Positions 8,159-18,100 of a stretch of DNA of 41,223 bases are shown here, one piece after another. The stretch's first letter is position 1. Every line of letters starts with the position of its first letter. The position numbers were made by a program, and so were the translations under genes. Source of the stretch: Patescibacteria group bacterium (lineage in GTDB: Bacteria; Patescibacteriota; Patescibacteriia; Patescibacteriales; GWC2-42-12); contig JAQVNC010000009.1 in NCBI GenBank assembly GCA_028703305.1, positions 1-41,223 of the forward strand. Reading direction: 5' to 3'. The notes beneath the pieces were generated by a model. That model was not told where the DNA came from, did no database searches, and saw nothing but the letters and a program-made list of their open reading frames with translations.

Positions 8159-9031
8159 TTAGATAGAAGAAAGTTTATTAATTTTGAAGAAATAATAATA
8201 GTACAGAAATATAAAAAGATAAATTAAAGTTAGAGAAGAAAAAATTATAAAGAAATTATTGGCGGCCGCGTAAGCGCCGGGCTGTGCAATAAGTTTGTTC
8301 ACTCTAGCGCCTAGATTATTTTCGGCCGGTATAATTAATTTGCTATTGTAAGGCGGCAGTATTTCCTGATTAATTATAGAATGGGTTAATAAATTTTCCG
8401 CGCGGTTGAGTTCGTAACCGGCTAAATTATTTTCTAAAAAATTTATATTTGAATTAGCGGAGTTAAATTCGGAGCCGGAAGCTAAAGGCTTGGCCGAGCC
8501 GACAGCCGGCGAACCGAATATTTGCACCACCACGGTTGTGTCTTGGCCTTGGAATTTTCCTTGAACCGCGGCCAGACCGATTTCCCGATAATATGGGCTT
8601 AAAAGATTTTTTTTGTGCATTGGAGAATTTTTCCAAGCGTCTATTACGCTTTGGCTGGTTTCAAAATCAATAGCTAAATTTTCGCCCACGTAAGAATAGT
8701 TATAACCGGTGTCGCGGATCCAGGAAGAAAATTTTCTGTCGTTAATATTATGCTTAAAAGCCTGGGATTCTAAAATGGCTTTGCCTTTAGCTATGGCGGC
8801 TTGGGTTAATAGCTGATTGGCGGTTAACGCGTTAAGGCCGGCCGTTTGCCTTGCTTGGTTGGTTAGCGCGATTATTTCTTCCGGAGTAATAGCGGATAAA
8901 TAAGCCAGATTAGGCAATAAAAAAATCCCTAAGAGTATTCCTAATAGAGATAACTTGAAATTTGTCTTAATATGTTGTTTCGGAGCGCTGCCATATACGA
9001 AAATCAGCCGCCCGCCTATCTTTTGAATCAT
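8159..9031 (-). CDS. CAP/SCP-domain extracellular protein with C-terminal TM
   Basis: ALTNQARQTAGLNALTANQLL...VGENLA...AWKNSPMHKKNLLSPYYREIGLA; C-terminal hydrophobic helix. Confidence 0.9.
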   Translation of the reverse strand: MIQKIGGRLIFVYGSAPKQHIKTNFKLSLLGILLGIFLLPNLAYLSAITPEEIIALTNQARQTAGLNALTANQLLTQAAIAKGKAILESQAFKHNINDRKFSSWIRDTGYNYSYVGENLAIDFETSQSVIDAWKNSPMHKKNLLSPYYREIGLAAVQGKFQGQDTTVVVQIFGSPAVGSAKPLASGSEFNSANSNINFLENNLAGYELNRAENLLTHSIINQEILPPYNSKLIIPAENNLGARVNKLIAQPGAYAAANNFFIIFSSLTLIYLFIFLYYYYFFKINKLSSI

Positions 9032-9192
9032 TTTTATTTTTATCTTTATTTTTGTTTTTTGTCAAGATTTTTACTACAATTTAATTATAGCATATTTATT
9101 GGCTAAAAGCAAGCCTGTTAGCCGGTAGGCGGGCATTGCTCTAATCAATTTCATTTGATAAAATAATTATATAAAAATTAATCGTCGTAAAT

Positions 9193-9627
9193 ATGAAAAA
9201 GAAAATTACCGTGGCTGTTAGCGGCTATTTTAATCCTCTGCATGTCGGGCATTTGGAAATGATAGAGAAAGCCAAAAAGTTAGGCGACCGCTTAGTGGTG
9301 ATAGTTAATAACGACTATCAAGTAAAATTAAAAGGCAGTGTGCCGTTTTTAAATCAGGCTGATAGAATGAAAATAGTCTCGGCCATTAAATGGGTTGATA
9401 AAGTTTTTTTATCAATTGATAAAGATCCGTCAGTCTGCAAATCTCTGGCTAAAGTTAAGCCTGACATATTCGCCCAAGGCGGTGATCGCAAGCAAGGCAA
9501 TATCCCAACCTCTGAAACCGTCATCTGCCGCAAGCTAAATATAAAAAGAGTTGACGGCCTGGGCAGAAAAATAAGATCAAGTTCAACTTTAATCGCCGAG
9601 GCGGCGGGAAAAAATAAAGCCAAATAA
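9193..9627 (+). CDS. cytidylyltransferase-like nucleotidyltransferase (RfaE2/TagD-like)
   Basis: VAVSGYFNPLHVGHLEMIEKAKKLGD (HxGH); RSSSTLI. Confidence 0.85.
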   Translation: MKKKITVAVSGYFNPLHVGHLEMIEKAKKLGDRLVVIVNNDYQVKLKGSVPFLNQADRMKIVSAIKWVDKVFLSIDKDPSVCKSLAKVKPDIFAQGGDRKQGNIPTSETVICRKLNIKRVDGLGRKIRSSSTLIAEAAGKNKAK

Positions 9628-9631
9628 CAAT

Positions 9632-10642
9632 ATGATAAAAAAAATTATAATTATTGCCGCAATATTTTTCGTGTCGGGTTTTTTATATTGGCAAAATTTA
9701 AATTCCCCCGTGGACGCTAATGGCAAGGAGCAGGCTTTTCTCGTTGGCAAAGGCGAAACCGTAAAGCAAATAGCGAAAAATTTGCGTATAAATAATTTGA
9801 TCAGCTCGGAATTTTATTTTAAATATAATGTTTGGCGGAAAAATTTAAAAATTCAGGCCGGCGAATATTTAATCAGCCCGAAATTAAGCGCCAAGGAAAT
9901 AATAAAAATATTGGCTCAAGGCGAAGCGATCAGCCAGGAAAAATCCATCAGAATAATTGAAGGCTGGAGCAATAAAGATATCGCCGCCTATTTGGAAAAA
10001 AATAATATAATTTCGGCAAAAGATTTTTTAGCTTTGGCTAAAGCGCCTCTCGCGAAGTGGAAATTTAATTTTGCCAAGCCGGATTTTTTAAATGGCGCGT
10101 CCAAAGAGGCCGGGCTGGAAGGTTATCTATTTCCTGATACTTATAGAATCTTTGACGATACCGGGGCCGAGGGAATTATTTCTAAAATGCTAAATAATTT
10201 TGATAAGAAATTAACTCCGGAAATGATGGCGGAAATCAAGCGGCAGAACAAGGCGATTTATGAAATTGTTACCATGGCGTCAATAATTGAAAAAGAAGTT
10301 AGCTCAACCAAAGATATGAAAATTGTTTCCGGCATTTTTTGGGACAGGATAAAAAGCGGTATGGCTTTAAATTCTTGCGCCACCTTGGCTTACATTTTAG
10401 GCGTGAACAAGCCGCAATATAGTTTGGAAGACACAAAAGTTGACTCGCCCTACAATACTTATAAATATCGCGGTTTGCCGCCCGGTCCGATCGCTAATCC
10501 CGGACTTAACGCTTTAAGCGCCGCGATTTATCCGGAAGCTACCGATTATATTTATTTTTTAAGTGATCCGGAGACCGGCAAGACGATTTACAGTAAAACT
10601 CTAGATGAACATAATCGCAATAAAGCTAAATATTTGAAATAA
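9632..10642 (+). CDS. mltG: endolytic murein transglycosylase MltG
   Basis: EGYLFPDTY, IVTMASIIEKEV, SPYNTYKYRGLPPGPIANPG motifs. Confidence 0.95.
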   Translation: MIKKIIIIAAIFFVSGFLYWQNLNSPVDANGKEQAFLVGKGETVKQIAKNLRINNLISSEFYFKYNVWRKNLKIQAGEYLISPKLSAKEIIKILAQGEAISQEKSIRIIEGWSNKDIAAYLEKNNIISAKDFLALAKAPLAKWKFNFAKPDFLNGASKEAGLEGYLFPDTYRIFDDTGAEGIISKMLNNFDKKLTPEMMAEIKRQNKAIYEIVTMASIIEKEVSSTKDMKIVSGIFWDRIKSGMALNSCATLAYILGVNKPQYSLEDTKVDSPYNTYKYRGLPPGPIANPGLNALSAAIYPEATDYIYFLSDPETGKTIYSKTLDEHNRNKAKYLK

Positions 10643-10651
10643 AAAATTTTC

Positions 10652-10679
10652 TTGACAATTTAATCAAATATGTTATTAT
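10652..10679 (+). promoter_or_regulatory. sigma70-type promoter for rplJ leader
   Basis: TTGACA (10652-10657), 16 nt, TATTAT (10674-10679). Confidence 0.6.
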
Positions 10680-10736
10680 TAAATTAATTCACCCCGTGAA
10701 ATAGGCTTTGCCTCCCGAAGGGATTTCACCGGGTAA

Positions 10737-10835
10737 ATAGTCGCAGATAGCAGGCGCGCCTAAAAAACGCTTAATTTCCTGCCGAGACAAAGCTAATTTT
10801 AGCTAATCTTTTAGTCTGCGCCTTGTACGCGGATT
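10737..10835 (+). promoter_or_regulatory. ribosomal protein L10 leader
   Basis: tagtCGCAGAtAGCAGGcgcgcctaaaaaacgcttaatttCCTGCcgagac...agTCTGCGcc upstream of rplJ; resembles the L10-leader pattern from memory. Confidence 0.8.
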
Positions 10836-10847
10836 TTTTGATACTTT

Positions 10848-10873
10848 GAAAACTTTTTTTAAAAAAAGTTTTC
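10848..10873 (+). repeat. perfect 26-bp palindrome in rplJ 5' UTR
   Basis: GAAAACTTTTTTTAAAAAAAGTTTTC. Confidence 0.8.
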
Positions 10874-10896
10874 AATACTTTATAAAAAATATAATG

Positions 10897-10955
10897 TATT
10901 AAATAAAAATTTAATAGCGAGTAGAACTCTACGGCCATTAAATTTTTATTTAATA
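10897..10955 (+). promoter_or_regulatory. long hairpin directly upstream of rplJ start
   Basis: TATTAAATAAAAATTTAAT (10897-10915) / ATTAAATTTTTATTTAATA (10937-10955), with inner GTAG/CTAC in the loop. Confidence 0.75.
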
Positions 10956-10967
10956 ATTAAATGGTAT

Positions 10968-11498
10968 ATGCCTAAAACTAAAGAACAAAAAAGAACAATT
11001 TTGCATGAATTAAATAACAAGGTCTCCAAAGCCAAATCAATTATTTTTACCAAATACAGCGGTTTGACGGTTAAAGAAAATGAAGAGTTAAGGTCTAAAT
11101 TGCGCCAGGAAAACAATGAATATTACGTGGCAAAAAAGACTTTATTCAGCTTAGCCTTAAAAGATAAGTCAATTATCGGTTTGGATATAAAGAAATTTGA
11201 AGGCCAAATTGCCGCGATTTTCGGTTATAGCGATGAAGTTTCTCCGGCTAAAATTGTCGGCCAGTTTAAAAAAGATAAAGAAAAAGGGCGTAAGATTGAA
11301 TTTGTCGGTGGCATTTTAGAAAATAAATATATTGGCGCCGCGGAGGTCGCCAATTTAGCGACTTTGCCGAGTAAACAGGAATTATATTCTAAAATTGTCG
11401 GTTCAATCAACGCTCCGGTTTCCGGTTTTGTCAATGCCTTGGCTGGGAATATTAGAAATTTAGTCCAAGCTTTAAAAGCGGTTAGCGAGAAAAAATAA
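10968..11498 (+). CDS. rplJ: 50S ribosomal protein L10
   Basis: KAKSIIFTKYSGLTVKENEELRSKLR..., KTLFSLAL; followed by rplL. Confidence 0.95.
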   Translation: MPKTKEQKRTILHELNNKVSKAKSIIFTKYSGLTVKENEELRSKLRQENNEYYVAKKTLFSLALKDKSIIGLDIKKFEGQIAAIFGYSDEVSPAKIVGQFKKDKEKGRKIEFVGGILENKYIGAAEVANLATLPSKQELYSKIVGSINAPVSGFVNALAGNIRNLVQALKAVSEKK

Positions 11499-11531
11499 AT
11501 AATTTATATAATAAATAATTAAGCAAAATTT

Positions 11532-11945
11532 ATGCCAGAAGAAATTAAAAACGAAGACACTCAAATTGAAGTGCCTGAAAAGTTTAAGGCTTTAGTCGAG
11601 ACCATTGAAAAAATGTCGGTTTTGGATTTAGCCGAGTTAGTTAAGATTTTAGAAAAGAAATTTGGCGTTTCCGCCGCCGCCCCGGCTATGATGATGGCCG
11701 GCCCGGCCGCTCAAGCTGAAGCCGCGGAAGAGAAAACCAGCTTCAACGTTGAAATAACCGAAGCCGGTTCAAATAAGATCGCTGTTATTAAAGCGGTCCG
11801 CGAGTTAACCGAAATGGGCTTAAAGGACGCCAAAGACTTGGTTGATGCCGCTCCTAAAATGTTAAAAGAGGGCATTAAAAAGGAAGACGCCGAAGCTATG
11901 AAAAAGAAATTGGAAGAAGCCGGCGCCAAAGTTACCCTAAAATAA
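11532..11945 (+). CDS. rplL: 50S ribosomal protein L7/L12
   Basis: [15 protein letters not shown]...[28 protein letters not shown]...EAGAKVTLK. Confidence 0.98.
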   Translation: MPEEIKNEDTQIEVPEKFKALVETIEKMSVLDLAELVKILEKKFGVSAAAPAMMMAGPAAQAEAAEEKTSFNVEITEAGSNKIAVIKAVRELTEMGLKDAKDLVDAAPKMLKEGIKKEDAEAMKKKLEEAGAKVTLK

Positions 11946-11966
11946 ATATCAAAGAGATAGCGAAAC

Positions 11967-12001
11967 AAAAAACGCTCCGCGAAATCGCGGAGCGTTTTTT
12001 T
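11967..12001. terminator. intrinsic terminator between convergent genes
   Basis: AAAAAACGCTCCGCG-aaat-CGCGGAGCGTTTTTTT. Confidence 0.92.
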
Positions 12002-12020
12002 ATGTAAATTGATTTTAAAG

Positions 12021-14309
12021 CTATTTATTTAAATGGACGGCTTCAATTGAATAAACCGAGGCGTTATTCAAGAAATATATTTTTTTATTGGTTTCGTCAA
12101 TTTGAAAATCTTTTAAGTTGTCAAATTTATCGCTGGTGTATTGATTGATAAATTCGCCATTTTTATTAAATACCGCCAATCTTTTGCCGGCCGGCTCAAA
12201 AATATAAAGATAATCTTGCGTTTCGGAAATTGCGAGCTTGGTTGCTTGGCTGAAATTAGGCTCAATCGCGGAAATGGAAAATTCTTGTTTTTGGCCTTTG
12301 CTGTATTCGGAAATTTCACCGTTATCACGCAAAAGATAAACATTGCCGTTAATATCAAGGCTCTTTACGCCGCTTAAATCTTCCGAGCTGTTTAGCCAGC
12401 TAACCGCGCCGGCCAGCCTGGAACCGCTTTTATTAAAGCGGTAAATTTGCCCGTTAATCGCGTCGGCCAAATAATATCTGTTATTGTATTCTTTAAAGCC
12501 GACTATTTTTTGCGGCTTGGCCGGATAGTCAATTTCCAAAGCTGATAATTCTTCGGTTTTGGTGTCAAAAATAATAATATTGTTAGCGTTAAAATAAGCG
12601 ATAGTAGTATCGCTGATATTGGGAAAATCCAGCCTGCTTATATTTTGGCCGGTTAAATTTATTATCGTGGCCAACTTGCTTTTTAGATCAAGGCTGTAAA
12701 TTGATTTTTTCCCCGCGTCAGCGGCAAATATTTTATCTTGAACCAAGGTAATATTGGCCGGGCTGGCATTAGCGTCAAGATTTATAAAATCAGCCACTAA
12801 AGTCGCCTCAGAGCGAATAACGCGGCTTATTTTTTCAATTTGCACCCGGTGTTTGGCTATTATAATATTGTATTGGTCTTTTTGCGTTTGGTTTTTCTGG
12901 GGCAGGTTCGCGATTAAGCCTTTAACTTCTTCAAGCAGTTTTTTGGCGCCGGCTTCGTTATTATAGAGAAGGCTGGCGTCAATTTGATTTTGTTTTTGTT
13001 CAATAGCGGACATTAAATCGCTAATGGCGGCTTGGTTTTTTATTTCTTTATTTTTTATATTCTGCCAGGCTAAATTAGAAGAAAAGATTATCAGGCAGAT
13101 TAAAAAGGCCGATAATAAAATTTTATTTATTCGATTAAGGCTTTTAAACCAGAAAAACGATTTTAATAAAGACGCTTTGATTTTTTGATATGAATTTACG
13201 GTGCCGGAAATCAACTGATTGAAGGATTCGGCCATTTTTTCTTTATTGGTTAATATTTTAAAAATATAAACCAGCAGGCCGATTAAGACGCCCAAAGAAT
13301 TTTTTAGAGAATCAAAGATTTTTTTAGGAGAAAACCAGTTTGCCTTCTTGCCGGAGAAAATTTTATCTTTAAGCAAGAATGTTTGGCCGCTAGCCTTGGC
13401 TTTTCGCCCCAAGCTAAAGCGTCCGATTAAATTATTTAAAAAAGACGACCATCTTTTAGCGTTAATCAGCCCGGAGGGAGTTAAGAGTTTCTCCGTCTGC
13501 TCTTCGGTGGTAATTAAGTTTTCAATTGAGGCTTTGGTTGAAGCAATCGGCTCCTTATTTTTTATTTCCGGCATTTCCGCGCCCGCGGTATTTTTTATTA
13601 TAATACCAAGAAAAGGCACGTAAGCGTTAATTTTACTTAGCGTATTTTTAATTTGTTCGGCCGCGCCGGCCGGCGGCAAAGTAGTCACAATGCTGATAAT
13701 TTGCTTGGCCGAAAGGTATTCGGAGAAGGTTTCATTGGTAAAGATAAAATAACCGCCGCGCGGCAAAGAGCCGCTTATGACATTGGAAAATAATTTAATC
13801 AAGCTTGAAGGTTTCTTAATCTCTCCCTTGTCCGTTTGCTCGGTAATATCGGCTAATTTATATTTGGAACTATCTTCGGTTTTACTTTTATATAAGAGTA
13901 AAGCCTTATTTTTTCCCAAATTTGAAAAATGCAAACTATCATTATAAATTACGCCGATAGTGATATTGGCCAGTCCGGGATGTAGCTTGATTTTCTCGCT
14001 TTGTAAAAATTCCGCCAGTCTTTTATTGGTTTTAGCCAGAGCCGATTCAAAAATATGCTCTATTTTTATGCTTGAAACCCGTTCGCGCAAGATCATTTTT
14101 TCGTTTTGGTAATAGCTATGATTAAGGGTATTGATCAAGAAATTAATGATTTTAAGGCTATCAGCCTTTTTTGCTTCAAGCTCAATTAAGGCGAACAGCT
14201 TGCCGGCCAAAGCTTCTTTATTGGCGTCAGGCTGGGCGACATAAATTTCGTGAGCCAGTTCATTGCGCTGGCCGGGCGTTAGAATAAATTGGGCTATTTT
14301 GTAATTCAT
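12021..14309 (-). CDS. large membrane protein: PP2C-like N-terminal region, central TM, C-terminal beta-propeller-like region
   Basis: N-term ...LANITIGVIYNDSLHFSNLGKNKALLLY...SGSLPRGGYFIFTNETFSEYLS; TM KILLSAFLICLIIFSSNLAW; repeated propeller-like strands. Confidence 0.7.
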   Translation of the reverse strand: MNYKIAQFILTPGQRNELAHEIYVAQPDANKEALAGKLFALIELEAKKADSLKIINFLINTLNHSYYQNEKMILRERVSSIKIEHIFESALAKTNKRLAEFLQSEKIKLHPGLANITIGVIYNDSLHFSNLGKNKALLLYKSKTEDSSKYKLADITEQTDKGEIKKPSSLIKLFSNVISGSLPRGGYFIFTNETFSEYLSAKQIISIVTTLPPAGAAEQIKNTLSKINAYVPFLGIIIKNTAGAEMPEIKNKEPIASTKASIENLITTEEQTEKLLTPSGLINAKRWSSFLNNLIGRFSLGRKAKASGQTFLLKDKIFSGKKANWFSPKKIFDSLKNSLGVLIGLLVYIFKILTNKEKMAESFNQLISGTVNSYQKIKASLLKSFFWFKSLNRINKILLSAFLICLIIFSSNLAWQNIKNKEIKNQAAISDLMSAIEQKQNQIDASLLYNNEAGAKKLLEEVKGLIANLPQKNQTQKDQYNIIIAKHRVQIEKISRVIRSEATLVADFINLDANASPANITLVQDKIFAADAGKKSIYSLDLKSKLATIINLTGQNISRLDFPNISDTTIAYFNANNIIIFDTKTEELSALEIDYPAKPQKIVGFKEYNNRYYLADAINGQIYRFNKSGSRLAGAVSWLNSSEDLSGVKSLDINGNVYLLRDNGEISEYSKGQKQEFSISAIEPNFSQATKLAISETQDYLYIFEPAGKRLAVFNKNGEFINQYTSDKFDNLKDFQIDETNKKIYFLNNASVYSIEAVHLNK

Positions 14310-14407
14310 ATAAAAACACGAATAAAACGAGATAAATCACTTTTGACTAAATAATATATTCATTATACAATAAAACTATAAATAAGTTAAGCGATTAGAC
14401 GTAAAAT

Positions 14408-15016
14408 ATGCTTGAAAAATTATTCGGCTCAAATTCACGAGTTAAAATATTAAAATTATTTCTCTTAAATCCAGCGGAGAAGTTTTATATCAGGCAGCTA
14501 TCGCGCAATTTAAAGCTTCAGCTTAATTCAGTGCGCCGAGAATTGGAAAATTTGGAAAAGTTCGGCATTTTGACCTCGGACCTGAAAAATGAGGAAGAGG
14601 CGGCCGGCGGCTCGGCCTCGCCGGCAGGCGGCCAGGAAAAAAAATATTTCCGCGCCAACCCTAATTTTGTTTTGTTTGACGAGATCAAAGCTTTAATCGT
14701 CAAGGCGCAGATTTTATATGAAAAAGATTTTGTGCGCAAGCTTAATTCAATCGGCAAAGTAAAATTATTGGTTTTAACCGGAATTTTTGTTAATAATCCC
14801 AATACTTTGATTGACATATTGATCGTCGGCAAAATTAATAAACCCAAGCTTATAAAGTTGATTAGAGAACTGGAAGTTGAATTAGGCAAAGAAATCAATT
14901 ATACGGTTTTTGACCCCCATGAATTTAAATACCGCCGCGACATTACTGATATATTCCTTTATGGCATTTTAGACGGCAAAAATCTGGTGGTGATTGATGA
15001 AGTGGGCTTGAATTAA
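14408..15016 (+). CDS. winged-helix/HTH transcriptional regulator with nucleotidyltransferase-like C-terminus
   Basis: RVKILKLFLLNPAEKFYIRQLSRNLKLQLNSVRRELENLEKFGIL. Confidence 0.8.
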   Translation: MLEKLFGSNSRVKILKLFLLNPAEKFYIRQLSRNLKLQLNSVRRELENLEKFGILTSDLKNEEEAAGGSASPAGGQEKKYFRANPNFVLFDEIKALIVKAQILYEKDFVRKLNSIGKVKLLVLTGIFVNNPNTLIDILIVGKINKPKLIKLIRELEVELGKEINYTVFDPHEFKYRRDITDIFLYGILDGKNLVVIDEVGLN

Positions 15017-15057
15017 TTGGCGAGGAGAATTTTATAAATACAACTTAATCTATTTAT

Positions 15058-15078
15058 CCCCCTATTATAGGGGGTTTT
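15058..15078 (+). terminator. intrinsic terminator
   Basis: CCCCCTATTATAGGGGGTTTTATTTT. Confidence 0.7.
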
Positions 15079-15085
15079 ATTTTAC

Positions 15086-15114
15086 TTGACATAACATTAA
15101 ATATATGATATAGT
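15086..15114 (+). promoter_or_regulatory. sigma70-type promoter
   Basis: TTGACA (15086-15091), 17 nt, TATAGT (15109-15114); upstream of ATG 15146. Confidence 0.65.
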
Positions 15115-15145
15115 AATTAGTTATTTAAATTATTGACTATATCAT

Positions 15146-18100
15146 ATGAATAATACTCTAAAATTAGCTAAAAATTTAATAGGCAAGACTAAAAAATCAA
15201 AGAAATTTAGATTATTAGCCCTTGCTTTAGCCGTTAAATTTTTAATATCTCTCATAGCTATAATTGCTATTAGTTATTTAGCTGTTAACGCGCAAAATGC
15301 TGATGCGGCTTATGGCCTTAATTCTGACATTAAACAGGTTAGGACCGCTGATAATCCCACGGTATATTATTTAGATCACGCGCATGGCTTAAAAAAAGCT
15401 TATGTCAGCGCTAAAGCCTTTTTGTCTTACGGCAATAAATGGAGCGATATTAAAGTCATTAGCTCCGAAGAATTAAAAAAATGGCCTGAAGCCAGATTGG
15501 TTAAATCGGCCGGCGATAATTCTGTTTATTATATTTCCAAAAACCAAAAAGCCTTAATTAAGTCCGAACAGCAGTTTATTGATGCCGGCTTTAAATGGCC
15601 AGATATCATAACAATTTCTCAAGCCGATTTGGCTGAATATAAAAACATTGATTTTAAAGTTGCCGGCGGCAGCGGAAGTTATAGCAACAACCAGCTGTCA
15701 ATCGCTTTGGATTCCTTAAGCCCCAAGACCGGTTTAATGGTTATTAATACCCAAGACAATTTAGCGGCTGTTTTTAATTTAACCGCCGACAGCAAGCCGG
15801 TTGAAATTAAAAAATTAATTATAGATTTAAAAGGCATTTTTAAGCCCGAGTTAGTTAAAGAGGTTTATCTAACTAACGAGAGCGATATAGAATATTCATA
15901 TTCATCTTCCTTAAATAATCGGCAGGCCGTTTTTAATTTTATTGATAAGCCGATAACTATAAATCCGGGCCAGTCAGCGAAAATTAAAGTTTATGTGAAT
16001 TTTTATGATAGTTCGGAAAATATTATTAATCATACCTTTCAAGTTATTATCAGCCAGGCGTCCAGCATAGGCGGCGCTAAAGCCATTGGCGCATTTCCGG
16101 TAATGGGAGACAGCTTTAAGTTAACTTCCGGAGTTGATTTTTTGGAAAAAGTTTCGGTTAGCGAGCAGTCTTTAAGCATAAAAAATAACCAGGCGGTTAT
16201 CGGTTTAACGGAAAAAAATATCGGTAAATTCAATTTAACGGAAAGTTCCGGTGCGTCTGATGTTTTCGCCAAAGAATTGGAATTTACCAATAATGGCAAC
16301 GCCCAAGCGGATAGCTTAAATAATTTTAAGCTGAAAAATAAGGCCGGCCAGATCATTGCTATCGCTCCGGCCATGTCTAATGAAAGAAAATTAGTTTTTA
16401 AGTTGGATAATTATAAAATTAAAAAGTCCGGCAATGAAACCTTTACTGTCTTAGCGGATATCGTTGGCGGTGAAAACGCTACGATTAACCTTCAGCTTAA
16501 TAAAGCCAAAATTTTAAGCTCGCAAGGAAATTTTAATTTATACGTTAGAATTACCAATCTTAATGAAAATATTATTATTAAAAGGGAAACGGTTGGCGTA
16601 GTGGCCAAAGAGCTAAAGGCTAATAACAAGGTTTTTAGCCAGCAGGCCGGCGTCATTATTGGTAATTTTGAGATCAGGAATAACAACCAAAAAATAATTT
16701 TAAATCATTTAAATTTCAGTTTGGAAAAAAATAGCGCCGCGCCCAACTTAATTGAAACTATTTATTTAGTTGATTATAACAGCGGCGAAGTCTACGCTTC
16801 GTTTAACGCCGATAAATTCAATAGCGGCATAGCGAACGTTGGCTTGGGCAATTTAAATTTAAAGCCTAAACAAACTTTAGCCGTCGCTTTAATAACTAAA
16901 CTGCCAGAAAATTCGCCTAATGGCAGCTATTATAAAGTAATTTTAAACAGCCTTGAATATCGCATCCCTAACGGCTCATTATTTACCGATACGGTGAACA
17001 GCGCCGGAGCCAAATTAATCGTCAGTAAATCCAACCTTTATCTTTATCCCAATAATGAATTGGGCGGCCAAACCTTTATCAAAGGCGAAAAAAATATTAA
17101 AATCGCCAGCTTTATCATGGAAGGCGCGGCCGGAGGCGATACTAAAATAACCGGTGTGACTTTTTCGCGCGGTACCGACAGCTCAGGCGCCATCGCTTTT
17201 GACAACAGTTTCAGCAATTTAAAATTTTATATCGGTTCAACTAAAATCAAGACCATAAAAAGCCCTTATACTGGCGACTTTGCCATAGACGGCTTTAGCT
17301 ATGTTTTAAAATCAGGCGAGCGGAGGGAAATAAAAGTCTACGCGGACACGGAAACCGATCTCCAAGCTTCGGAAATTCAATTGGCCATTAGCAATATAGC
17401 GGCGGTTAATAATAATTCCGCTATTCCGGCAGTGGTTAATAATTTAAATGTTAACAGCCATAAAGCCACTTTTGGTGAGGCTAAAGCGGAAATTAGCAAG
17501 GTTACCGACGGCTTCGTCACTAAAGGCGAAGATGATAATGTTATCGCCGGCTTTAAGGTTAAAAATACCGGCGTTGAAGATTTAAAGCTTGATTCAATTA
17601 CGGTCAACGCGGCCGGACAGGAATTAACTTATAGCTTAGGCTACAGCAATTTAAAAGTTGTTAATCGCGATAGCCAAAGAAGCGTTGGCAGTACGGTTAG
17701 CCGGCCGGTGGCTGGCGCCAATAAAATCAGTTTAGGCGGTTATACGGTCAAAGTGGGTGAAGAAATTATCTTTGATGTTCATGTTAAAACTAACGATGAA
17801 ATGGCGGATGAAAATATTGATATTTATTTTAGTGATTTTACGGCTAAAGGAAAAAATTCCCGGGTAAGCGCTTTAGTCAGCGGCGATCCGACCGATAGTT
17901 ATAGTTTTAGCATAGCTACCGGAGCGAGCAACGGACAATCCAATAATAGCAATGGAAACGGCAACAATGGGAATAGCAATAACGGGCAGTCTAATGGCGG
18001 CGTTACAAAGTTAATTAAGCCGGTTAGCGGCTCCATAACTTATGGCTGGCATGATAAGGATTATCCTTATCGCGATTCTGTCGGCGAGCACACCGGCATA

